From a virus, in the IMG/VR virus record IMGVR_UViG_3300020119_000126, positions 26,157-90,156 of that record: a stretch of DNA of 64,000 nucleotides. One strand, written 5' to 3'. Of the stretch, positions 40,710 through 48,639 are shown one piece after another (positions within the stretch are counted from its first letter, which is position 1; the number at the start of each line of letters is the position of its first letter). Under the pieces are notes generated by a model, which was not told the origin of the DNA, ran no database searches, and saw only the letters and a program-made list of their open reading frames with translations. The translations under genes were made by a program, and so were the position numbers.

Positions 40710-41015
40710 ATGCCTGTCCCAAAACCAAGTGCGGCTGATGCTGAAGAATTCTTGCGCAAGCAGTTTAAGGCTGCCGTAGACAGAATTCAAATCACGATTG
40801 ATACCCAGCTAACCCACAACATTGAATGTGACCCCAAAGCTGAAGTGCGTTTCGTTTACATTGACCCTTATGAACGTGGTATGGGTCAGCCTTATCAGAA
40901 AGAAGCAGTGCAGCAAGCGCTAGAAGCTTATGATGACTGGGAAACCAGCATCGAGAACTGCACTATTCGCACCGAAACAGGAGCACATATGGGCTGGAAG
41001 ATAACCTTCAAATGA
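40710..41015 (+). CDS. Hypothetical protein, paralogue family member 3
   Basis: A 101-residue protein with the family opening MPVPKPSAADAEEFLRKQFK and the closing DDWETSIENCTIRTETGAHM, then GWKITF. AGGAG precedes the start. It belongs to the four-gene local duplication. Confidence 0.65.
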   Translation: MPVPKPSAADAEEFLRKQFKAAVDRIQITIDTQLTHNIECDPKAEVRFVYIDPYERGMGQPYQKEAVQQALEAYDDWETSIENCTIRTETGAHMGWKITFK

Positions 41016-41299
41016 CAGTAGCCAAACCTAAGCGCCTGACCCATGAAGAACAAGAGGTCAAGTTACTCAAATGGCTGGAAGCACAGATTGATGATGCCCT
41101 AACCTGGCAGCTTGAGCTATACCCCAACAGAAATAGCTGGTCTATCTTCATTGCCGATGATGAGCGCTATCCAGTCTATCCCTCACATCTCAAGAAGCTT
41201 CTACCCAAATATGCTGATTTGAACTGGGAAACAGAGTGGGCCAGGGTTGATCCAGATGATGATGTGTTCAAACGTGGTTATAACATAACATTTGAATAG
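41012..41299 (+). CDS. Hypothetical protein, paralogue family member 4
   Basis: A 95-residue protein (MTVAKPKRLTHEEQEVKLLK) closely similar in layout to member 2. It overlaps member 3 by ATGA and is followed by a terminator-like hairpin that closes the cluster. Confidence 0.65.
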   Translation: MTVAKPKRLTHEEQEVKLLKWLEAQIDDALTWQLELYPNRNSWSIFIADDERYPVYPSHLKKLLPKYADLNWETEWARVDPDDDVFKRGYNITFE

Positions 41300-41320
41300 G
41301 GGCCTTGTGCCCCTTCTATC
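41299..41320 (+). terminator. Weak terminator hairpin
   Basis: A GGGGC stem pairing with GCCCC across a 5-base loop, followed by TTCTATCT. The stem is short, so the strength is uncertain. Confidence 0.4.
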
Positions 41321-41335
41321 TAGATGAGGGCGTAA

Positions 41336-43795
41336 ATGAATGTTATCAATTCCAAATCGAAAACAGGTGGTCAGGTCTATCCCTTCCTTGCCAAGCTAGG
41401 TGACTGGACCATCACCAGTTATCTGCTACGCGAAGAAGAAGACATGACCTTGCTTCAGGCTAATCTCAGTAAGGGCCTGGTCTGGAATAAAGATGATCAG
41501 GTTAATGTCCTGACTACACCCCTGGCCGAGAATGGGCAGGCTATCCTAGACCTATTAGGATGGCAGGTCAGTTTCAAGAAATCACCTGCGACAGCCAGTA
41601 AGCGCATCAGTCGTATGGTGCGGCCATATAGATATGGGGCCGAGAATGTCAGTCTGTCCATATGGGAAGATGATACGCTCGACGCCAAGGTGTGGGATGG
41701 TGTCTTTCAAGTGAGTCGCGAATTCGTTCTCAAATGCGACCAGTATTTGAGCGGCCTCTCTCGCAAGAAGTATAAGCGACATATGGCTGAACTTGAATAC
41801 TGTCGCCGTTGGGAATTAACTATCATGGGGCCATTCGGCCAATATAAGGGTCATGCTGAAGTGGTTGACCTGCCCACTGGTATAGACATCCGGTGTCCAG
41901 TGGACGTAGCCAAGACTGAATTCAAATCAGCTTACCAATTTGCTGGCCTCAATGCCGTTCATGGGGCACAACAGATGAAGCTGGACATTCAGAGCCTCAT
42001 TAACCTGCTCAACTTTTTCGGCGTGCCGAATATTGTGCAATGGCTAGAGCAAAGCACGCGCCATGTTCTCAAGGGTATCAGCAATAGTGATACCCCTGAA
42101 CTAGCACGAATGCTCTATAACCTTGAGAGTGCGGAAGCCATTGACCGTCTGGATGAATGGGCCGTTGGTGCTTATATTGTCAGTGGTGGCAAGATTGAAT
42201 GGTTCTCCAAGGCTATCATGGGTGCGGCTGACCAATATAAGAACCAACTGCGCAGCCAGAATGATGGTATGCGCTTCCCTGTACCTGGTGGTGGTGCTTA
42301 TATTGCTCCTGCTTCAATGGGCAATCGCGTGGTTGAGCCAGGCAAATGCTTGCTCGACTGGGATACAGCCAGTCTATATATCGCTGATGAAGACTGGTCA
42401 GCCTATTCGCGGCGTAATGGAGGCTTTGATGCTGATGATAGGCACTGGGTCGTGTATTTCTTGGACAAGGCCGATAATCGTCATAAGGTGCTGTTCTATA
42501 GGAGTCCAAACCAATCGGGCGAATATCTTCTCTGTGAGCCAATGCTGGGCAGTGATACCACAGCCTGGTTTGACGGCACTATCCCCGAACTCAATAGTCT
42601 TGACCTACCTCTGCCGATTGAGAGCCAGGGCAATCATTATGGCACAATCGAGCGACTAGATGTGCTAGGCATGTATCCTGACCACTATGAACCTCAAGCC
42701 CTGTGGCTGACCATTGAACAATGCGCTAAGAACCTGGGTGTGTTGGGCCGCTTCTGTAATATGCTCATGCTCCATGTGGCTGTGTTTGATGATAGTCCTC
42801 ATGACCTGCCTGCCAAACTTGAGGATGTGATTGATTTCACAGTCAAGGAAGTAGGCGATCTCAGTCAAGTGCTGCTATGGATACAGAAGATAGCTGAGGT
42901 CATTGCAGCCCGACCTGTGCCCAAGTCATTGGCTCCACGGTTAGCTGGCATGGTGGACTTCAAGCTGAGCTATACCAGTGCTCATGAGATTGACCAGTTG
43001 ACTGAGGCTATGCAGCGCACGATGGCCTGGTTTGAAGATGAGGTCAGCCAAATAGCTATTAAGGCTATGCCGCCTGTGACTCTCTTTGAGTATGGCCGTG
43101 AACATATGCCACGAGTCAATGAAATGCGCAGTATCTATGGACAGTTCTTGCGCAAGGTCATTGAGCAGCGGGTACCTAATAGTGATGACATGCAGAAGGT
43201 CAAGGAGTTGGTGCAGAAGAAGCTTGCTGAGTTTGAGACTGCTGAACATCCTGACCTGATGTATGGCCTGGTCTCCAATGTCTATACCCTTGGTGCTCAT
43301 GGTGTAGGGGCTAAAGATAGAGGTTATATCCGTGATGGCATTCTGTTCAATGCAGTCGGTGAGCAGTTCATCGAAACGCTGCGTATGCAGGGCATCATTG
43401 GCGATATTGAGTGGGATGGTCAGAAGGCTGAGCTTATCTTCAATAACCCTGAGATTGATCCGATACGTCCTTTGAACATGCTAATGAAGGCAGTGTGGTA
43501 CAACCTGTACCGTCTGCACACCAAGCAGGATATTGCCATGGGTCAGATCAGTAAGGAGAAGCGTACCGAGTATAAGCTGATGGTCAGGAACTTCATACCC
43601 ACCTGGCTAGGGCAGCCATTTACCTTGATGACCAGTCCTACTATGGAAGGCAGGCAGGAGTTCAGAACCAAACTGGGCAATATGATTGCGCTGTTATCGA
43701 CTGACCAGTCTATACCAGATGGTCACTATGAAATGGTCAGTGCCATTGAAGATGATGGCAACTTGCATACCGTAATGAAAGGGATACTAACGTGA
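41336..43795 (+). CDS. YonO/QDE-1-like RNA polymerase
   Basis: An 819-residue protein with the ordered landmarks of the two-barrel family that includes eukaryotic RdRPs (QDE-1, RDR) and phage SPbeta YonO. It has AKVWDGVFQVS (like DGxGxIS), WELTIMGPFGQYKGHAEVVD (like QIRxGGxKGxxxVD), VAKTEF (like SxxKF), and LDIQSLINLLNFFGVPNIVQ (like LNxQxIxLLxxLGVP). RRNGGFDADDRHWVVYF then takes the place of the catalytic D-x-D-G-D loop. The length is close to YonO (about 870). The catalytic loop is non-canonical: the first Asp appears to be Gly and the Gly appears to be Ala. It may transcribe phage middle or late genes. Confidence 0.65.
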   Translation: MNVINSKSKTGGQVYPFLAKLGDWTITSYLLREEEDMTLLQANLSKGLVWNKDDQVNVLTTPLAENGQAILDLLGWQVSFKKSPATASKRISRMVRPYRYGAENVSLSIWEDDTLDAKVWDGVFQVSREFVLKCDQYLSGLSRKKYKRHMAELEYCRRWELTIMGPFGQYKGHAEVVDLPTGIDIRCPVDVAKTEFKSAYQFAGLNAVHGAQQMKLDIQSLINLLNFFGVPNIVQWLEQSTRHVLKGISNSDTPELARMLYNLESAEAIDRLDEWAVGAYIVSGGKIEWFSKAIMGAADQYKNQLRSQNDGMRFPVPGGGAYIAPASMGNRVVEPGKCLLDWDTASLYIADEDWSAYSRRNGGFDADDRHWVVYFLDKADNRHKVLFYRSPNQSGEYLLCEPMLGSDTTAWFDGTIPELNSLDLPLPIESQGNHYGTIERLDVLGMYPDHYEPQALWLTIEQCAKNLGVLGRFCNMLMLHVAVFDDSPHDLPAKLEDVIDFTVKEVGDLSQVLLWIQKIAEVIAARPVPKSLAPRLAGMVDFKLSYTSAHEIDQLTEAMQRTMAWFEDEVSQIAIKAMPPVTLFEYGREHMPRVNEMRSIYGQFLRKVIEQRVPNSDDMQKVKELVQKKLAEFETAEHPDLMYGLVSNVYTLGAHGVGAKDRGYIRDGILFNAVGEQFIETLRMQGIIGDIEWDGQKAELIFNNPEIDPIRPLNMLMKAVWYNLYRLHTKQDIAMGQISKEKRTEYKLMVRNFIPTWLGQPFTLMTSPTMEGRQEFRTKLGNMIALLSTDQSIPDGHYEMVSAIEDDGNLHTVMKGILT
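42017..42030. repeat. Palindrome TTCGGC-GT-GCCGAA
   Basis: Exact copy inside the polymerase-like gene, read as Phe-Gly-Val-Pro-Asn within the conserved LGVP-like segment. Confidence 0.85.
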
Positions 43796-44037
43796 AAGAC
43801 TTTTTTGGATGGGCTGTTATTGGCCTAGGCGCTCTAGGCTTCGTCATTTTCCTGGGTGTAGCCAGTCTATGGCTGATTACAGTCATTTGGACCTGGGTTG
43901 TACCAGACATTTTCCGTGGGGCTGTAGCCTGGGGCATTCTACCTGCGGCACTGAATATGGGTCAGGCATTCAAGCTCTTGATTCTATTTTGTGCGCTTGG
44001 CTTGGGCACACGTGTTAGCGTGAATTCTAGCAAGTAA
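43792..44037 (+). CDS. Small membrane protein
   Basis: An 81-residue protein with two to three hydrophobic segments (GWAVIGLGALGFVIFLGVAS, LWLITVIWTWVV, LLILFCALGLG). It starts at GTG, overlapping the stop of the polymerase-like gene by GTGA. Size and topology would allow a holin-like role, but no lysin gene is adjacent, so this is only a possibility. Confidence 0.6.
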   Translation: MKDFFGWAVIGLGALGFVIFLGVASLWLITVIWTWVVPDIFRGAVAWGILPAALNMGQAFKLLILFCALGLGTRVSVNSSK

Positions 44038-44041
44038 GGCT

Positions 44042-44062
44042 AAGGGGGAGCAATCCCCCTTT
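44042..44062 (+). terminator. Intrinsic terminator
   Basis: An 8-base-pair stem (AAGGGGGA with TCCCCCTT) capped by a GCAA tetraloop, with a short T-run. It ends the polymerase/membrane-protein unit. Confidence 0.65.
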
Positions 44063-44069
44063 ATAGTGT

Positions 44070-44083
44070 GGCGCTAACGCGCC
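44070..44083 (+). repeat. Hairpin repeat GGCGC-TAAC-GCGCC, copy 2
   Basis: Same hairpin as 38,407-38,420, placed directly before the AGGAG ribosome site of the RNase HI gene. Confidence 0.55.
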
Positions 44084-44089
44084 AGGAGC

Positions 44090-44590
44090 ATGAACGTGCA
44101 TAATATTTCAATCTGGACAGATGGTTCGGCTGTACCCAACCCAGGCCGTGGTGGTTGGTGCGCTATTCTATTATATATAGTAGAGGGCGAAATCCAGGCT
44201 GAGAGGGTTATTGGTGGTTCTGACCCTGTATCAACCAACAATCGGATGGAGCTTCAAGCCGCTATCAGTGCGCTCAAGGCCCTCAAGCCTGAAGCAGTAC
44301 AGCATACCATTGTGCTGAAGACTGACAGCAACTATATGAAAGACAACCTGCAATATGTACCACGTTGGCAAGCCAAGGGTTGGCGAGGTAGCAAAGGCCC
44401 TATTGCTAATGTGGACCTCTGGAAAGAACTTTATACCTTGACCCAGGCTTATAAGGTGGAGTTCAAATGGGTCGAAGCCCATGCTGGTGACACCTACAAT
44501 AAGCGGTGTGACCAAATTGCCGGAGCACTAGCTCATGGTGAAATCCCTGAAGGCGTGACCATCATCGACTCTAACTTGTCATATTGCTAA
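44090..44590 (+). CDS. rnhA: Ribonuclease HI
   Basis: A 166-residue RNase HI that cuts the RNA strand of RNA-DNA hybrids, for example at primers and R-loops. All four catalytic acids are visible: Asp11 in WTDGSAVPNPG, Glu54 in NNRMEL, Asp79 in KTDSNY and Asp141 in NKRCDQ, together with His131 in VEAHAGD. The AGGAG site is very close to the ATG; a GTG six bases downstream (44,096) has better spacing and may be the true start. A strong terminator follows. Confidence 0.9.
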   Translation: MNVHNISIWTDGSAVPNPGRGGWCAILLYIVEGEIQAERVIGGSDPVSTNNRMELQAAISALKALKPEAVQHTIVLKTDSNYMKDNLQYVPRWQAKGWRGSKGPIANVDLWKELYTLTQAYKVEFKWVEAHAGDTYNKRCDQIAGALAHGEIPEGVTIIDSNLSYC

Positions 44591-44596
44591 GCGACT

Positions 44597-44626
44597 AGCC
44601 CTCTCATGTAGAGGGCTTTTCTTTTT
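44597..44626 (+). terminator. Intrinsic terminator after RNase HI
   Basis: An 8-base-pair stem (AGCCCTCT with AGAGGGCT), 5-base loop, then TTTCTTTTT. Confidence 0.85.
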
Positions 44627-44667
44627 AGTCTAGTTATGTTATACTTCTCCACATTAGAGGATGCTTT

Positions 44668-45027
44668 ATGGACGAATATTCGCCAGAAGAAATCGAAGCT
44701 TTCTTCAAGCGTGAGCGGGCTAAAGCCAACAAACGCAAGCGACGTGATGCAGAGAAGGATGACCGTCATAATATTGCAGGTGAGATAGCTGTCCTACGTC
44801 GAGCACATCTTAGAGGCGAGGTAGAGCTATGGCCTTTAGACTCTAGAATTGTTGGTCGTCAGGTCTGGTATCGCAAGTATGGCCGTAGCTTTGACCGCTA
44901 TAAAGGTTATCGTTATGAGGCTCAGCGTATTAACCGCAAGGCCAGACGGCTTACTAAGGCAGCATTAAAACGAGGTCAGGACATTGATCCTGACCAATTT
45001 GAAGAAAGGATGCCCTACATTGACTGA
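44668..45027 (+). CDS. Basic hypothetical protein
   Basis: A 119-residue, very Arg/Lys-rich protein (KANKRKRRDAEKDD; YKGYRYEAQRINRKARRLTK). AGAGGA precedes the start. The basic helices suggest nucleic acid or ribosome binding. A possible TATACT box (44,640) lies upstream, with no convincing -35. Confidence 0.6.
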   Translation: MDEYSPEEIEAFFKRERAKANKRKRRDAEKDDRHNIAGEIAVLRRAHLRGEVELWPLDSRIVGRQVWYRKYGRSFDRYKGYRYEAQRINRKARRLTKAALKRGQDIDPDQFEERMPYID

Positions 45028-45277
45028 AGAAGAAATGAAAGAATTTATGCGGCTTCAACGTGAGCTTGAAACAGCCTATATGCTCATCAGCACCTATGAG
45101 AAGGACTTTGACAACATATTCTTTGATGAAGTCAAGGCTCATAAGGCTCACAAGGCTAAGCAAAGACAGATTGAGCAATGGCTGGCTACCATTATTCTGG
45201 TGACTGCCATCATTGTAATCGTCGTTGTCCTTGGTCCGGCAGTTCAGCACCTATTTCACAGTGGGGGAATGCAATGA
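45020..45277 (+). CDS. Small C-tail membrane protein
   Basis: An 85-residue protein with an N-terminal coiled coil (MKEFMRLQRELETAYMLIST) and one C-terminal transmembrane helix (ATIILVTAIIVIVVVLGPAV). A TTG start at 45,020 is chosen because AAAGGA precedes it at good spacing and it overlaps the upstream gene by eight bases; an ATG at 45,035 is the alternative. It overlaps the next membrane-protein gene by ATGA. Confidence 0.55.
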   Translation: MTEEEMKEFMRLQRELETAYMLISTYEKDFDNIFFDEVKAHKAHKAKQRQIEQWLATIILVTAIIVIVVVLGPAVQHLFHSGGMQ

Positions 45278-45459
45278 AAATCTCCAAGTCTGATCTGGTT
45301 GCCATGATCCTGTGTATTCTGGCTCTATTCATTCTCTGGATGGCAATTATTCATGCGCCAGCGCCATTGGAACAGCAAATGCTTACCACGCCTATGTGCA
45401 ATAGCCTGACCTATGTGGGTAAGACAGCCATCTATAAGATGGAGGTATGCAAGAAATGA
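45274..45459 (+). CDS. Small N-anchored membrane protein
   Basis: A 61-residue protein with one N-terminal transmembrane helix (LVAMILCILALFILWMAIIH) and a short tail with two cysteines. No lipobox is obvious. Coupling to the preceding membrane gene suggests that the two products act together at the envelope. A spanin-like pair cannot be demonstrated. Confidence 0.55.
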   Translation: MKISKSDLVAMILCILALFILWMAIIHAPAPLEQQMLTTPMCNSLTYVGKTAIYKMEVCKK

Positions 45460-45890
45460 GCATGAATTTTGTTTATTGTCCTAGCTGTGGTACTTGGAGC
45501 AAGTTCCAGCCAATGGTCATTTTAGAGATGGAAATTGGCTATGGTCCTAAGCTGAGACCATATCAAGAACAACAAGGCGTCTATGAGCCAGAAGCTATTG
45601 GTCAGCCAGTAGAAGAAGACTATTGCTCTGACTGCTTATACTGGATGAATATCTATAACAATCGCTTCAGCCATCGCAGCATTCGCATTGATGGTACTCA
45701 CTACTGGCTCTATGACATGAAGACAGATGGGTCAGGCTTTCTGCCCTATGGTGGCAGGCAATTTGAAATCCGGCGCAAAGGATTTTGGCATACCGAAATT
45801 GTCATGATGTGGTACAACGCTGAAATCCCTGAAGCCTTACGTGAAGACCTTTACGATAACGCGGAGTGGGTAATTCATGAAAATCGTTAG
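45456..45890 (+). CDS. Zinc-ribbon hypothetical protein
   Basis: A 144-residue protein with two CxxC pairs (YCPSCGTW near the N-terminus and DYCSDCLYW near residue 55) that probably bind one zinc ion. GGAGGT lies upstream of the ATG at 45,456, which overlaps the previous stop by ATGA; an ATG nine bases earlier is possible. The function is unknown. Confidence 0.6.
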   Translation: MSMNFVYCPSCGTWSKFQPMVILEMEIGYGPKLRPYQEQQGVYEPEAIGQPVEEDYCSDCLYWMNIYNNRFSHRSIRIDGTHYWLYDMKTDGSGFLPYGGRQFEIRRKGFWHTEIVMMWYNAEIPEALREDLYDNAEWVIHENR

Positions 45891-46125
45891 CGCAGCCTGG
45901 GAACAGGCCATTGGTCCTCTAACCATTGAACAGGTTGCCAAGGTCAGGGGCCTATATCGCAATATGTTCGATGCTCGGCGTAAGCCAAGGGCTTATGCCA
46001 CAACAATTTGTGCTCTGACGGCTGAGGAGCGCACCTTTCTCTACTATCAGCTAGTCGAAACTTATAGTGAGGAAAGCTCACTGGCAAAGGTGGTCAAAGG
46101 CTATGGCATTAACCACTTACGATGA
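45877..46125 (+). CDS. Hypothetical protein
   Basis: An 82-residue helical protein (MKIVSAAWEQAIGPLTIEQV). It overlaps both neighbours by 14 to 23 bases, as is common in this gene-dense stretch. The family is unknown. Confidence 0.6.
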   Translation: MKIVSAAWEQAIGPLTIEQVAKVRGLYRNMFDARRKPRAYATTICALTAEERTFLYYQLVETYSEESSLAKVVKGYGINHLR

Positions 46126-46465
46126 AATGGTCCAGGGCTGGGCCAAGTACATCGAGAAGGGTCTTTGCGGCTTTGATGAAGCTATCTGGATAGTTTCTCG
46201 ACGTATGAATACAGCCGTTGGCTACGTGGAAGAAGACATGGCAAAAATCATTCCCTTTTCTCTGACCAATGAACAGCGAGTCGCCACCCTGCTGCATAGC
46301 ACATTATGTCGCATTAGCCATACGCATCTGTGCAGTTGGTATGATGAGACTTGGGCCAAGCCGGGCACAAGTCGCAAATACTATATCAAGCAGGCCCAAA
46401 GTGTGCTGACCCATGCTACTGAGGATGAAACTAGACGAGTATTGGAGGCTATTCATGGCAAATGA
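46103..46465 (+). CDS. Hypothetical protein
   Basis: A 120-residue helical protein starting MALTTYDEMVQGWAKYIEKG. The start at 46,103 has AAAGG upstream. Short motifs such as HTHLCSWYDETWAKPG do not point to a known family. Confidence 0.6.
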   Translation: MALTTYDEMVQGWAKYIEKGLCGFDEAIWIVSRRMNTAVGYVEEDMAKIIPFSLTNEQRVATLLHSTLCRISHTHLCSWYDETWAKPGTSRKYYIKQAQSVLTHATEDETRRVLEAIHGK

Positions 46466-46880
46466 CATTCCGTGGACTCACTTTTTTGACATGCACTCAG
46501 GTGGTGGGCAGAAGGAAGAATGGGAGCATATCTACATTCAGGCTCCTGAAGATGAGGCAGTCATCATCTTCCAGAATTTATTCGGTCACAATCCCTGGCG
46601 TGTATCTTGCTCATGTTGTGGATCAGACTATATCCTGACTGAAAGCAATGACCTGGCACAACTAACTGCTTACTATCGGGAGTGTCGCTTCAGCCGTTTG
46701 ACAGGTGAATATATAGAGGAACCAAATGTCTATGAATATTCACCAGCAGTCAAAGTGAACTATCGCACGTTAGGTCAGTATCTAAACGATCCTGACGCTG
46801 TGTTCATCCCGCATGAGGATATTTACCCTGAAGACCGTGAGGGTGAACTGCGGCGACAGGGCTATGTATGGGTGGAATAA
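46455..46880 (+). CDS. Hypothetical protein with Cys cluster
   Basis: A 141-residue protein (MANDIPWTHFFDMHSGGGQK) with a CSCCGSDYIL segment that could bind metal. TGGAGG precedes the start. It ends one base before the PARP gene and may be co-translated with it. The family is unknown. Confidence 0.6.
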   Translation: MANDIPWTHFFDMHSGGGQKEEWEHIYIQAPEDEAVIIFQNLFGHNPWRVSCSCCGSDYILTESNDLAQLTAYYRECRFSRLTGEYIEEPNVYEYSPAVKVNYRTLGQYLNDPDAVFIPHEDIYPEDREGELRRQGYVWVE

Positions 46881-46881
46881 G

Positions 46882-48069
46882 ATGAGCGAACCAACAATCA
46901 GGCGTAAGTTCATATGCTTTGACCCGACTGACAATCACAATAAGGTATGGACCATTGAATGGTGGGCAGAAACAGGTCAGGCTAAAACGACCTGGGGTCG
47001 GGTCGATGTATCCATGCAGTCCAAGTCTTTCACTGGCTGGTCAAAGGGCGATGTGTACCGTAAGGTCTATGAGAAGGAAGGCAAAGGCTATACCGAAGTC
47101 AGTCTCCATGTGCCTACGGCTGCACCAGTAACTACTGTGGCTGATCCAGCTATCACGGATAAGCGCGTGGCTGATTTGCTTGACCTTATCTTCCGTGAGG
47201 CAGGTGAGCACATCAAGTCCTATATGGCTGTGGGAGTTGACGCACTAAGTAAGGATCAGATAGCCAAGGGCAAGGCCATCTTAGGGCGACTGATTGCTTA
47301 TCATCAGGTTACTAACCCTACATTAGCTGAGCGTCTGGCAGTTAGTGAACAGGTCAAGCAGTTCTATAATACCATTCCTACACAGCTTCCGACCCGGATT
47401 GATGCGGCAACCTGGGATTGGCTTGTTAGCCGCTTCATCTCTGACCTTCACGAGCAAGAGGACCGATTAGACCAGCTTGAAGCAGGACTCGCTGCATATC
47501 AGGCGGCATCGACTGGTCAGACGAATTATCTGACCCAACTTGGCGACGTGGAACTAAAGACGATGGAGCAGAGCAGTGCGGCTTATGGGACTATTTCGGA
47601 TTATATTCTACGGACTAGTGGTGGCGGGCACCACCTTACTGGCTTATTTTCTGTTCATATTCGGCCCGAACGTGCCGCGTGGGATACTGATGGGGTGGGT
47701 CGGCATTATATCAATCCCATGTTTCATGGAACTCGCGGGGCTAATGTCCGGCACATCCTACGGACGGGACTTATCATACCTAAGATCGCTGCTAATGGCA
47801 GCCGTTTTGGGCGGGGCATTTACTTTGCTGATATGTCTCGCCGTTCTTTGAACTACTGTAGCACCAACCATAGCCGGGCAAAGTTTCTGTTCATTGCTGA
47901 TGTAGCCCTGGGCACCATGAAGACCTTGGATGGGGATGATTCGCACCTAACGGCGGCACCCAACGGCTTTGATTCGGTGAGAGGGGTCAAGTCCTATAGC
48001 GGCATGGATGAATTTATCATTTACCGTCCGAGCCAGCAAACAATCAGGGCAATTGCCTTGGTGGAATAA
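46882..48069 (+). CDS. Poly(ADP-ribose) polymerase with WGR domain
   Basis: A 395-residue PARP1-like ADP-ribosyltransferase that would use NAD+ to modify proteins or nucleic acids. Domains in order: WGR (about 1-75, with KTTWGRVD), a PARP regulatory helical domain (about 90-220, ALSKDQIAKGKAILGRLI and FYNTIPTQLP), and the catalytic domain. The H-Y-E triad is intact: His282 in FHGTRGAN, Tyr314 in FGRGIYFADMS, and Glu377 in GMDEFIIYRP. It lacks the PARP1 zinc fingers and BRCT domain. PARPs with WGR are rare in phages. It may act on host defence or DNA break signalling; targets are unknown. Confidence 0.85.
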   Translation: MSEPTIRRKFICFDPTDNHNKVWTIEWWAETGQAKTTWGRVDVSMQSKSFTGWSKGDVYRKVYEKEGKGYTEVSLHVPTAAPVTTVADPAITDKRVADLLDLIFREAGEHIKSYMAVGVDALSKDQIAKGKAILGRLIAYHQVTNPTLAERLAVSEQVKQFYNTIPTQLPTRIDAATWDWLVSRFISDLHEQEDRLDQLEAGLAAYQAASTGQTNYLTQLGDVELKTMEQSSAAYGTISDYILRTSGGGHHLTGLFSVHIRPERAAWDTDGVGRHYINPMFHGTRGANVRHILRTGLIIPKIAANGSRFGRGIYFADMSRRSLNYCSTNHSRAKFLFIADVALGTMKTLDGDDSHLTAAPNGFDSVRGVKSYSGMDEFIIYRPSQQTIRAIALVE

Positions 48070-48209
48070 TGGAAGTTTTCTGCCAGCCTATGAAGAAGCG
48101 GGAGTGTCGCTTGCTGGCCCAATGGTGGAATGAACACCATCAGGGCTGGCACTATAAGATAAGAAAAGCACCACGCCAACGATGGATCGTGGTCAGATGG
48201 AGAATATAA
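48069..48209 (+). CDS. 46-residue basic mini-protein
   Basis: A 46-codon frame whose ATG overlaps the PARP stop (TAATG) and which ends one base before the next gene. It is rich in Trp, Arg and Lys (MEVFCQPMKKRECRLLAQWW). The tight fit between genes supports translation. The family is unknown. Confidence 0.5.
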   Translation: MEVFCQPMKKRECRLLAQWWNEHHQGWHYKIRKAPRQRWIVVRWRI

Positions 48210-48210
48210 A

Positions 48211-48612
48211 TTGAGTAATCTAACCGTACAGCGTCAGCCAGTGGACATTCAGACTTTGCATGCCATGGTCGATGACTTCCTCGAAACCCTGCGTGCAAAT
48301 AAGGCTGAGTTCACCGCCTGGGGTGTCACCATGGCCTTGCGCACCATTCATCCTGACCTGGAAATCCCTCACTATAGCGGGGTCAGAGAACGCGTGCATT
48401 TCATCATGGGTGGTCCAGTGCCAGCTTATGGCACTCATCCCACGAATTTTGCAGACTATGTCATGGTCGAGCAGAAATGGCCGGGCGATTATGCCACGAC
48501 CTATAAGTCTGAACCGACCCTGACCATTTCAGTGGCAGCTACACCTGCTATTCCAGCAGCGCGGCCTCTGCCTCAGTTGCCTGCGGCAGTCCAGATCAAG
48601 TGGGATAACTAA
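48211..48612 (+). CDS. Hypothetical protein with Pro-rich tail
   Basis: A 133-residue protein starting at TTG (MSNLTVQRQPVDIQTLHAMV) with GGAGA eight bases upstream. It has a globular first 90 residues and a Pro/Ala-rich tail (ATPAIPAARPLPQLPAAVQI). A palindrome copy follows its stop codon. Confidence 0.6.
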   Translation: MSNLTVQRQPVDIQTLHAMVDDFLETLRANKAEFTAWGVTMALRTIHPDLEIPHYSGVRERVHFIMGGPVPAYGTHPTNFADYVMVEQKWPGDYATTYKSEPTLTISVAATPAIPAARPLPQLPAAVQIKWDN

Positions 48613-48613
48613 A

Positions 48614-48627
48614 TTCGGCATGCCGAA
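48614..48627. repeat. Palindrome TTCGGC-AT-GCCGAA
   Basis: Exact intergenic copy between a stop codon and the AAAGGA ribosome site of the next gene, the same arrangement as at 52,804. Confidence 0.85.
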
Positions 48628-48639
48628 AAAGGATACCAA

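Noticed and set aside
45020-45459. Spanin pair for host lysis
   Set aside because: Two coupled small membrane proteins are present, but there is no lipobox in the second one and no endolysin or holin beside them.
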